Source: an uncultured Oscillospiraceae bacterium (GTDB lineage Bacteria; Bacillota; Clostridia; Oscillospirales; Oscillospiraceae). Taken from it: a DNA stretch of 7,413 nucleotides. Within the stretch, counting starts at the first letter, position 1. The number at the start of each line of letters is the position of its first letter. Below are positions 1 through 5,348 of the stretch, piece after piece. The translations under genes and the position numbers were made by a program. The notes beneath the pieces were generated by a model. The model saw nothing but the letters and a program-made list of their open reading frames with translations, ran no database searches and was not told where the DNA came from. The stretch lies in assembly GCA_934630555.1 (NCBI GenBank), contig CAKTXB010000092.1, positions 1 through 7,413 of the forward strand, in the 5' to 3' direction.

Positions 1-3
1 CCT

Positions 4-22
4 CCACCGGCATAGCCGGTGG
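4..22. repeat. REP/IS200-like palindrome, left copy
   Basis: A perfect 8-bp stem, CCACCGGC / GCCGGTGG, closes on the three-base loop ATA and is followed by GGTTCCC. The core CCGGCATAGCCGG recurs at 7356-7376 in the opposite orientation, there with extra C/G pairs, and compensating changes keep the stem paired in both copies. There is no T-run, so it is not an intrinsic terminator. Short dispersed hairpins of this form resemble REP elements or the subterminal hairpins of IS200/IS605-type elements. That assignment is an inference, because no transposase is present here. Confidence 0.5.
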
Positions 23-41
23 TTCCCGAAGCCAATGATAC

Positions 42-72
42 AAAAAGGCATCCTGTGCTGGATGCCTTTTTG
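42..72 (-). terminator. bidirectional intrinsic terminator downstream of the endonuclease gene
   Basis: The stem AAAAAGGCATCC / GGATGCCTTTTT (42-53 and 60-71) closes on a 6-base loop. It has A's on one side and T's on the other, so it can terminate transcription from either side. It lies about 60 bases past the stop codon of the minus-strand endonuclease gene and probably ends the controller-endonuclease transcript. It could also end a plus-strand gene lying left of the window. Nothing else is visible in 73-131. Confidence 0.8.
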
Positions 73-131
73 ATATAATAGGTCATTGTAAGCCAATCAT
101 GTCTTGACCATTATTGACAGGAGATGATTAG

Positions 132-758
132 TTAATCAAGATATTGCTTCAGATACGTATTGAAATGTTCAATAAGTTCCTTATCTGTCATCTGCGGTCG
201 CCACATAAAATAGTTCTTATCGTATTTATCAAACCAGAAAGCAATTTCACGGTTGCGCTTTGGATCACGGGTAATATCCCCTTCTAACACAACCCAAAAT
301 GGTAGAATATCCTCACTTGTAATGCCGCTTATTTCTCTGTATTTTTTCATAAGGCCAGGCGTGAATAGTTTGCACATTCTCTCGTGTGCATTGCCGCGAC
401 CTGCGCTGGGTTCTTTTCCCTCAACCCAGCCATCTTGGCGTTTGATTTCTCCGAAAAGAACTTTACCAGTTTCCTTATTGCGGATAGAAAAGTCCGGAGA
501 TACACCCCAACCCCGGCTTTGTGCATTTTTCATGGCAGCTTTACTAGGATTGAATATCTCGGATAATGTTTTTTCTGACAATGCTACATACTCATACAAG
601 TGCTTTAAATCTGTCGGGTGATCATTAACCTCATAAACGGACAAATCGAGATTCTCCCTAAGCGCTGTAATTAAATCTTTTTCAGCGAAACCGGCAAGTC
701 CACCGGGGCCAGACTCAGTTTGCCAATTATTCCGCTTTCTTAAAGCATTACTTGCCAT
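132..758 (-). CDS. MunI-like type II restriction endonuclease (predicted C^AATTG)
   Basis: This 208-residue protein closely resembles, from memory, the type IIP endonuclease MunI (about 202 residues). It would make a Mg-dependent double-strand cut at CAATTG. The PD-(D/E)XK site is visible: Asp89 in SPDF, then 14 residues, then Glu104-Ile-Lys106, the same spacing as MunI D83/E98/K100. The recognition segment GRGNAHER (residues 120-127) is intact. It includes the GNAxxR motif shared with EcoRI for the inner AATT, plus Arg121, the counterpart of MunI Arg115, which reads the outer C:G pair. The ATG at 758 follows an AGGAGG site that overlaps the stop codon of the controller gene, so the two genes are probably cotranscribed and coupled. 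No truncation or missing key residue is seen. Codon use is AT-richer than in genes right of 1996. The family call is confident; the exact specificity is inferred from conserved residues. Confidence 0.92.
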   Translation of the reverse strand: MASNALRKRNNWQTESGPGGLAGFAEKDLITALRENLDLSVYEVNDHPTDLKHLYEYVALSEKTLSEIFNPSKAAMKNAQSRGWGVSPDFSIRNKETGKVLFGEIKRQDGWVEGKEPSAGRGNAHERMCKLFTPGLMKKYREISGITSEDILPFWVVLEGDITRDPKRNREIAFWFDKYDKNYFMWRPQMTDKELIEHFNTYLKQYLD

Positions 759-771
759 GTGTTGTAACCTC

Positions 772-978
772 CTATAGCCCTCTGAAAAGTTCTTCTATTG
801 ATACACCAAGGCCGCGAGCAATCTTCTCAATATTATTAATAGAAACATTTCGTTTGCCGCTTTCTACGGACGCATAATAAGTTCTATCCATATCTATTGA
901 TAATGCGAATTTTTCTTGGCTGATACCTTTTTGATTTCTAAGCGCTCTAATGCGTTCGCCGAATTGCTTTGTAATCAT
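772..978 (-). CDS. XRE-family controller (C) protein of the R-M system
   Basis: This 68-residue protein is almost entirely one helix-turn-helix domain of the XRE/Cro type. Helix 2 covers about residues 20-30 (SQEKFALSIDM) and the recognition region about 31-43 (DRTYYASVESGKR). Its size and position match C proteins of type II R-M systems, which bind their own promoter as dimers and delay endonuclease expression until methylation is established. I chose the ATG at 978, because AAGGAG lies 9 bases upstream. The ATG at 987 directly abuts that site and would add only three residues. The gene ends 13 bases before the endonuclease ATG, and the endonuclease ribosome binding site overlaps its stop. 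It is divergent from the methyltransferase. The C-protein role is inferred from context; the fold is clear. Confidence 0.88.
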   Translation of the reverse strand: MITKQFGERIRALRNQKGISQEKFALSIDMDRTYYASVESGKRNVSINNIEKIARGLGVSIEELFRGL

Positions 979-1001
979 AAGAAACATCTCCTTAATATAA
1001 A

Positions 1002-1013
1002 ATCATATATGAT
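1002..1013. promoter_or_regulatory. 12-bp perfect palindrome, candidate C-protein operator
   Basis: ATCATATATGAT is perfectly self-complementary and lies 24 bases upstream of the controller start codon. The TATGAT reading on the minus strand could also be a -10 box, with TTGTTT 17 bases upstream at 1025-1030; in that case the operator would overlap the promoter core. Controller proteins of this size typically bind short palindromes before their own gene. It does not match the classical GACT/AGTC C-box, so assignment rests on symmetry and position only. Confidence 0.45.
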
Positions 1014-1033
1014 AGATGCTTTTAAAACAACGG

Positions 1034-1039
1034 ATTATA
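1034..1039 (-). promoter_or_regulatory. candidate -10 box of the controller-endonuclease promoter
   Basis: The minus strand reads TATAAT here, a perfect sigma-A -10 box. The hexamer 17 bases upstream (1057-1062, minus strand TCAACG) matches the -35 consensus poorly, as expected for an activator-dependent promoter. It would give a leader of roughly 50 nt, and the palindrome at 1002-1013 would then lie inside that leader. The TATGAT within that palindrome is an alternative -10 box. Confidence 0.4.
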
Positions 1040-1042
1040 AGT

Positions 1043-1060
1043 AACGTGGGGGGAGACGTT
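1043..1060. promoter_or_regulatory. inverted repeat AACGT-N8-ACGTT at the divergent promoters
   Basis: Two 5-bp arms, AACGT (1043-1047) and ACGTT (1056-1060), flank a G-run of six followed by AG. The right arm runs into the -35 box of the methyltransferase promoter. A protein bound here could affect both directions. The arms are short, so this is only a candidate operator. Confidence 0.3.
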
Positions 1061-1087
1061 GACTACTGCTGAATAACAAGCTATAAT
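1059..1087 (+). promoter_or_regulatory. sigma-A promoter of the methyltransferase gene
   Basis: TTGACT (1059-1064) and TATAAT (1082-1087) are separated by exactly 17 bases. Predicted transcription starts near 1094, giving a leader of about 23 nt before the ATG at 1117. A strong constitutive-looking methyltransferase promoter facing a weak controller promoter fits the known logic of C-protein-regulated R-M systems, where methylation precedes restriction. Confidence 0.8.
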
Positions 1088-1116
1088 AAATTATAACTAA
1101 TGGAATGGAGAATCAC

Positions 1117-1830
1117 ATGGCAGATAATCAAGAAAAGATGGTAACCGCATATTCACTATATAGCATACAACGAGAGGACAGAGTGAAAATTAACCATCTT
1201 GAGAACATGTATCCGCCCCTACCAGATAAGAAATATCAGGTTATTTATGCTGACCCACCATGGGACTATGGTGGAAAGATGCAGTATGATAAGACTGTAA
1301 TCAAAGGAGAAAATGCGGGATTTGAAAAGGAAATTTTTTTAAGCGCCGCAGAATTTAAATACCCTACTATAAAACTCAAAGATTTAAAAAAACTAAATAT
1401 CAGATCTATTTCGGCTGATGATTGTATTTTGTTTATGTGGACTACAGGACCACAGATGGCTAATTCCATTGAACTTGGGGAGGCATGGGGATTTGAATAT
1501 AAAACAGTTGCATTTGTGTGGGATAAAATGGTTCACAACCCGGGGAGATATACGTTAAGCCAGACAGAATTTGTTTTGGCATTTAAGAAAGGTAAATTTC
1601 CCCAACCGCGCGGTGCAAAAAATATTAGACAGATGGTTACAGTTCATAGAAGTGAGCACAGCGTGAAGCCAAAAGAAGTTATCGATGGAATAACTAAAAT
1701 GTTCCCGGTGCAAGAAAAAATTGAACTGTTTGCTCGAAGGGAGTATGCTGGTTGGGATAATTGGGGGCTTGAGTCACCTGGCGGAAAGATTGAAGTTTTG
1801 ACAGAATTAAGTAGCAGAGTAAGCAAGTGA
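1117..1830 (+). CDS. MT-A70 family DNA adenine-N6 methyltransferase (R-M partner)
   Basis: This S-adenosylmethionine-dependent N6-adenine methyltransferase, 237 residues from this start, belongs to the MT-A70 family, which includes M.MunI. The catalytic motif DPPW is at residues 46-49 within VIYADPPWDYGG. The family hallmarks HSVKPKEV (about 181-188) and ELFARREYAGWDNWG (about 203-217) are also visible. The ATG at 1117 has GGAG 6 bases upstream. The in-frame ATG at 1105 has no usable ribosome binding site and would add four residues. It presumably methylates the adenine of the site cut by the divergent endonuclease, protecting host DNA. Codon use is AT-rich like the rest of the cassette. No terminator immediately follows; the hairpin at 1897 probably ends the transcript. 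Confidence 0.92.
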   Translation: MADNQEKMVTAYSLYSIQREDRVKINHLENMYPPLPDKKYQVIYADPPWDYGGKMQYDKTVIKGENAGFEKEIFLSAAEFKYPTIKLKDLKKLNIRSISADDCILFMWTTGPQMANSIELGEAWGFEYKTVAFVWDKMVHNPGRYTLSQTEFVLAFKKGKFPQPRGAKNIRQMVTVHRSEHSVKPKEVIDGITKMFPVQEKIELFARREYAGWDNWGLESPGGKIEVLTELSSRVSK

Positions 1831-1896
1831 ACTAAGTCAAGATTGAATATAAACATACATTTGAAAACATAAAATAGTGAGTTAAATGTAGAAATC

Positions 1897-1929
1897 AGCA
1901 GCGGCAGAAAATTCCTGTCGCTGCTTTTT
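1897..1929 (+). terminator. intrinsic terminator after the methyltransferase gene
   Basis: The 11-bp stem AGCAGCGGCAG / CTGTCGCTGCT has one G-T pair, a 7-base loop, and a run of five T's at 1925-1929. It is 66 bases past the methyltransferase stop and just before the promoter of the next gene, so it insulates the two units. The AT-rich stretch 1831-1890 holds no recognisable gene. Confidence 0.85.
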
Positions 1930-1930
1930 C

Positions 1931-1959
1931 GTGACAACTGGGGAAGTATGTGTTACAAT
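1931..1959 (+). promoter_or_regulatory. sigma-A promoter of the XRE-TPR regulator gene
   Basis: GTGACA (1931-1936) and TACAAT (1954-1959) are separated by 17 bases, with one mismatch to consensus in each box. Transcription would start about 1966, some 30 bases before the ATG at 1996. The promoter begins directly after the terminator tail. Confidence 0.7.
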
Positions 1960-1995
1960 ACAGGTAAATAGAATTTCCTTTTGGGAGGCGATCGT

Positions 1996-2868
1996 ATGAC
2001 GCTTGGGCAGAAGATCCGCCAGACGCGGCAGGACCGTGGACTGACGCAGCGAGAACTGGCGGGCGCGTATATTACGCGCAATATGCTCTCTCAGATCGAA
2101 AACGATCAGGCACGGCCATCCATGCGCACGCTGGAATATCTGGCGGCGCGGCTGGATGTGGAGGCAGGCTGGCTGCTGGCTAACGGCGAAAGCAGCGCAG
2201 CATCGGACCGACTGGCCGGGGCACGGGCTATGCTGCGGGCCGGGGAGGCAAAGGCATGCCTGGATCTGCTGCGGCCTGACAGTGCATGGGCGGGTGACGA
2301 AACGCTGCTGCTTCTGGCGCGTTCGGCAATGCAGCTGGCGTATGACGCGCTGCTGCGGGAGGATCTTGACACTGCGCAGACGCTGTGCCTTGAAGCGCTG
2401 GAATATGACGCGCGGGGGCTTTATACAAATGCGGCGCTGCGGCTGGCCGGTCAGGAGCTGCTGACGCGCGCTGCGCTGGCACAGGGCAAGAACGTGGATC
2501 GCGCGGCGGAGCACTACCACGCGGCGCACATGCAGCAGCAGAGCGAGGCGCGGTATCATTTGGTCATGGCACGGTACCACCTTGCGCAGGAGCACGTGCA
2601 GGCGGCGGAGAAGGAAATATGGTCCATTGCGGAGCTGCCGGAGGCGCAGCAGACGGAATATCTGATTTTGCGCGGGCGCATTGCGCTGCGCAAAGAGCAG
2701 TTTGAAAACGCGCAGCTGTATTTGCAGCAGGCCGAGCAGGCGGCGAATACGCCGCAGCTTTTGCTGCGGGAGCTGTATGCGGCGCTGGAGCAGTGCTGCA
2801 AGGAACGCGGGGATTTTAAGGGCGCGTATGAATACGCGACAAAGCAGCGGGCGCTACAAGAGGCATAA
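1996..2868 (+). CDS. XRE-family transcriptional regulator with C-terminal TPR-like helices
   Basis: The 290-residue protein begins with an XRE helix-turn-helix domain (residues 1-62), including LTQRELAGAYITRNMLSQIENDQARPS. An Ala/Leu/Glu-rich helical array follows. TPR-like pairs can be seen at about 104-140, 184-210, 223-250 and 256-288. The start is ATG at 1996, with GGGAGG seven bases upstream; an in-frame TTG at 1981 lies before that site. It is a soluble, probably cytoplasmic DNA-binding protein. The HTH-TPR layout and length recall RRNPP-type peptide-sensing regulators (Rgg, PlcR, PrgX), but many clostridial HTH-TPR proteins have no known ligand. Its targets cannot be read from the sequence. 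It has its own promoter, is GC-rich unlike the cassette to the left, and converges on the TPM operon. Confidence 0.88.
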   Translation: MTLGQKIRQTRQDRGLTQRELAGAYITRNMLSQIENDQARPSMRTLEYLAARLDVEAGWLLANGESSAASDRLAGARAMLRAGEAKACLDLLRPDSAWAGDETLLLLARSAMQLAYDALLREDLDTAQTLCLEALEYDARGLYTNAALRLAGQELLTRAALAQGKNVDRAAEHYHAAHMQQQSEARYHLVMARYHLAQEHVQAAEKEIWSIAELPEAQQTEYLILRGRIALRKEQFENAQLYLQQAEQAANTPQLLLRELYAALEQCCKERGDFKGAYEYATKQRALQEA

Positions 2869-3053
2869 AGCATTGGGAACGCCTGTTTTGATCAAAGGCA
2901 GCACCGTATACTTGCGTCGGCGCGCTTCGCAGGATCTGCTTGCCGAATTGTGCAGTGTTGCCCAAAATATCTCAGGAGGATTTCGGGATGGACACAGATG
3001 AGAAGAAAAAGCGAAGATGGCATGAGCTTTCTCTGCTTCTTTGTTGCGTTGAG
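2869..3053 (+). other. Intergenic region with an orphan ribosome binding site and ATG without an in-frame stop
   Basis: AGGAGG at 2974-2979 lies 8 bases before an ATG at 2988, a very good initiation context. The frame opens MDTDEKKKRRWHELSLLLCC, Lys/Arg-rich then hydrophobic. It meets no stop before the terminator hairpin at 3054-3087 and continues open, antisense through the TPM gene, only because that DNA is GC-rich. A transcript ending at the hairpin would be non-stop. It may be a truncated gene remnant or a chance site. No other gene is seen between 2869 and 3119. Confidence 0.35.
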
Positions 3054-3087
3054 AAAAACCGGTGTGACATACGTCACACCGGTTTTT
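3054..3087. terminator. bidirectional intrinsic terminator between convergent units
   Basis: The stem ACCGGTGTGAC / GTCACACCGGT (3058-3068 and 3073-3083) has a 4-base loop, with A5 before and T6 after. Both strands therefore show a GC stem followed by U's. It ends the plus-strand transcript of the XRE-TPR gene and the minus-strand xpaC-telA-TPM transcript, whose stop codon is 32 bases away. Confidence 0.9.
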
Positions 3088-3119
3088 TGGATGTTCTGGC
3101 AGAGACGCAGCTTGTGCGT

Positions 3120-4163
3120 TTAACGCCGGCCGCCGCCAAAGCCACCACGGCTGCCGCCGCCGCCGAAGCCACCGCCGCGGCTGCCGCCACCGCCGAAGCC
3201 GCCGCGAGAGCCACCGCCGCCAAATCCGCTGCTGCGGCTGCCGCCGAAGCTGCTGCCGCCGGAGCGCGGCGGACGGGAAGGGCCACCGCCAAATCCGCTG
3301 CCGCCGGGGCGCGGACCACCGGGTCTTGGGCCGCCCGGCCGTGGACCGCCAAAGCCCGGGCCGCCGGGAGGCGGGGGAGGCGGCGCGTGATAGCCGCCGA
3401 ACCAGCGCGGGTGGCGATGATAGCAGCCGCCCCACCACGGGCCCCAGAACGGGCCAAAGAATGCATAGCCATGGCTGACGCGAGTCAGTGCGGCAACAAA
3501 GGAGAAAATGAGCGAGATGACAATGAAGAGGATCAGCAGGCCCAGAATGGTTGCAAACACACCGCCGCTGCTGCTGTCATTGTAGCCATAGCCGTCGACG
3601 ATCTGACCGGAAACGGGAATGTTGTCAGCATACCACTCGGAAACGTCGGCAAAGAGCGTGAGGATCTGGCGGTCGGCATTCGACCAGAAGCTGTTGCCGA
3701 GATTCTGGGTGAAGAGGATCTCAATTTCACTGTCCAGATAGTCTGCGATGTCCGGGCCGGGTTCTACGTACCACTGACCGCTCTCTGCGTCCAGGAACAG
3801 CACAAGGTCGCCGCTTCCGAAGGTACTTGTATTGTAGCAGATGTCATAGGCATAGTCAGTGATGTCCGTATCGCCCAGCGAGGAAACGGTGACGACGCCG
3901 AGGATGCCGCTGTACTGATAGTCCAGTGCGGCGTTGTACGTGGCGATCTGCTGCTTGGTATTGCTGGAGAACAGGTTCGCGTCGTCCAGCACATAGGCCG
4001 TGTAGGAGCCGGCATTGCTATCGGCCCATTGCTGCACGGCTTTGGCAGAATCGGGCGCATAGTCCGGGGTGGCAGGCTTTGTGACCTGCCCAATGATGAT
4101 GGCGGCGATGATGGCGATGACAAGCACCGCCACGGCAAAGCCGCGCTTTTTGAAAATGTTCAT
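3120..4163 (-). CDS. TPM-domain membrane protein with Gly/Arg/Pro-rich tail
   Basis: The 347-residue protein starts with NIFKKRG and a hydrophobic segment (about 8-26), an uncleaved anchor or signal peptide. A TPM domain follows (about 55-180; YVLDDANLFS, LGVVTVSSLGDTDITDYAYDI and the GDLVLFLD strand), then a second membrane segment (about 201-228). The tail (229-347) has an aromatic/His stretch, a run of six prolines, three PRPGG units and three FGGGGSRG units. TPM domains (also called TPM_phosphatase or Psb32-like) are found in extracytoplasmic bacterial proteins such as YgcG; their function is mostly unsettled. If the first segment is the anchor, the TPM domain faces outside and the tail faces the cytoplasm. 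It is the last gene of the operon: its AAGGAG site overlaps the TAA of telA, so translation is probably coupled. Confidence 0.85.
   Translation of the reverse strand: MNIFKKRGFAVAVLVIAIIAAIIIGQVTKPATPDYAPDSAKAVQQWADSNAGSYTAYVLDDANLFSSNTKQQIATYNAALDYQYSGILGVVTVSSLGDTDITDYAYDICYNTSTFGSGDLVLFLDAESGQWYVEPGPDIADYLDSEIEILFTQNLGNSFWSNADRQILTLFADVSEWYADNIPVSGQIVDGYGYNDSSSGGVFATILGLLILFIVISLIFSFVAALTRVSHGYAFFGPFWGPWWGGCYHRHPRWFGGYHAPPPPPPGGPGFGGPRPGGPRPGGPRPGGSGFGGGPSRPPRSGGSSFGGSRSSGFGGGGSRGGFGGGGSRGGGFGGGGSRGGFGGGRR
3123..3224 (-). repeat. tandem Gly-Ser-Arg repeats in the TPM protein tail
   Basis: This stretch encodes residues 314-347: three copies of FGGGGSRG spaced 9-10 residues apart, then a partial fourth, FGGG. 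The DNA itself is repetitive (CCGCCGAAGCCACCGCCG-like units on the plus strand). The copies could expand or contract by slippage. A shorter set of three PRPGG units is encoded at about 3300-3344. Confidence 0.75.
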
Positions 4164-4172
4164 AGGTGCTCC

Positions 4173-5324
4173 TTACTGCGTGCTGCGGGTCTCCAGCAGC
4201 TTTTGCTTCAGCTCCCCTTCAATGCGGCGCAGCTCCTGCTCGGCTTCAGCGCGCTTCTGTGCGCCCTCGGTCTGGATCTTGAGCACATCATCGAGCGTTT
4301 CAATGAGGCTCTGGTTCGTGTGCTGGAGCGTTTCGATGTCTACAATGCTGCGTTCAGCTTCGCGGGCCGTGTCAGTGGTAGCCATTTTGAGCATATCGGC
4401 GTTTTTCTTCAGCAGGTCGTTCGTCATGTCAGTGACCTTGCGCTGCGCCTCCATGGCACGGCGGGAGTTCTCGATGCCGAGCGTGAGCACGAGCTGGTTT
4501 TTCCACAGCGGGATGGTGTTCATGAGGGAGGTCTGGATCTTCTCCATCATGGCGGTGTCGTTGTTCTGGATCATGCGGATCTGCGGCGCGGTCTGGAGGG
4601 AGATGACGCGCGTGAGCTCCAGGTCGTGCAGGCGCTTTTCAAAACGCTGGCATTTGTTCTCAAAGTCGTTGGCTGCCTGCGCATCCTCAGGCAGGCCCGA
4701 TGCCTCGGCCTTGGCGCGCAGCTCCTTGAGCGTGGTGTTGCGGGCAGCCTCCAGACTCTGCTTGCCTGCGAGGATATACATGGTGAGCTCTTTGAAGTAC
4801 GCAAGGTTCTTTTCGTACATCTGATCCATGACCGCGACGTCCTTCATGAGCTTGCGCTGGTGTCCCTCAAGCTCACCGGCGATGCGGTCCACATTTTCTT
4901 CGGCCTTGCCGTAGCGGGCACGGAGTGTTTCAGCGCTCTGCTTAGCCTTGCTGAACAGACCGGCGAGCCCCTTCTTTTCGGGCTCGTCCAATGTCTTAAG
5001 CTCTACAAGCAGGCCGGAAAGCATCGTGCCGACTTCGCCCATGTCGCTCATTTTGACCTTGTCCAGCGCGGCCTGCGAGAAGTCGGCGATGTTTTTCTGC
5101 GCCGCGGCGCCGTACTGGATGATGTGGTTGGAGTCGGACAGATCAATTTTTTTGGAAAACTCGCAAACAGCCTTCTGCTCGGCCTCAGAGAGCGCGGAAA
5201 ACTCCGGACCCGCCTCAGGCGCAGGCGCTTTTTCAGCAACTTCGGTTTCAGGCTTTACTTCTGCCTGAACAGCTTCGTCCAAGTCAGGGGTCAGGGTCAG
5301 CTGGGGGATCTTTTCTTCATCCAT
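4173..5324 (-). CDS. telA: TelA-family (toxic anion resistance, YaaN-like) protein
   Basis: The 383-residue, highly charged helical protein matches the TelA/KlaA family. Family-typical segments are visible: DSNHIIQYGAAAQKNIADFS (about 64-83), YFKELTMYILAGKQSLEAA (176-194), ISLQTAPQIRMIQNND (241-256) and TIPLWKNQLVLTLGIENSRR (270-289). A Pro/Glu/Ala-rich acidic linker occupies 1-43, and the C-terminal 100 residues look like coiled coil. There is no signal peptide or membrane segment, so it is cytoplasmic. TelA was named for plasmid tellurite resistance, but the biochemical role is unknown. In Bacillus subtilis the homologue yaaN is adjacent to xpaC, as here. The ATG at 5324 has AAAGGAG 9 bases upstream. 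It is 24 bases after xpaC and 9 bases before the TPM gene, so it is the middle gene of an operon. Confidence 0.9.
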   Translation of the reverse strand: MDEEKIPQLTLTPDLDEAVQAEVKPETEVAEKAPAPEAGPEFSALSEAEQKAVCEFSKKIDLSDSNHIIQYGAAAQKNIADFSQAALDKVKMSDMGEVGTMLSGLLVELKTLDEPEKKGLAGLFSKAKQSAETLRARYGKAEENVDRIAGELEGHQRKLMKDVAVMDQMYEKNLAYFKELTMYILAGKQSLEAARNTTLKELRAKAEASGLPEDAQAANDFENKCQRFEKRLHDLELTRVISLQTAPQIRMIQNNDTAMMEKIQTSLMNTIPLWKNQLVLTLGIENSRRAMEAQRKVTDMTNDLLKKNADMLKMATTDTAREAERSIVDIETLQHTNQSLIETLDDVLKIQTEGAQKRAEAEQELRRIEGELKQKLLETRSTQ

Positions 5325-5348
5325 AGGTCGTATCTCCTTTATGGTTTG

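Noticed and set aside
253..621. Plus-strand open frames inside the endonuclease gene
   Set aside because: They lie antisense to a gene with clear catalytic motifs and show no ribosome site or family resemblance.
2106..2595. Several minus- and plus-strand frames inside the XRE-TPR gene
   Set aside because: Their translations are Arg/Ser/Ala- or Cys-rich shadows without ribosome sites. The HTH-TPR frame explains the region.
3123..3344. Possible CRISPR-like or satellite array in the repetitive GC-rich stretch
   Set aside because: The periodicity is that of Gly/Arg/Pro codons in the TPM protein tail; there are no unique spacers.
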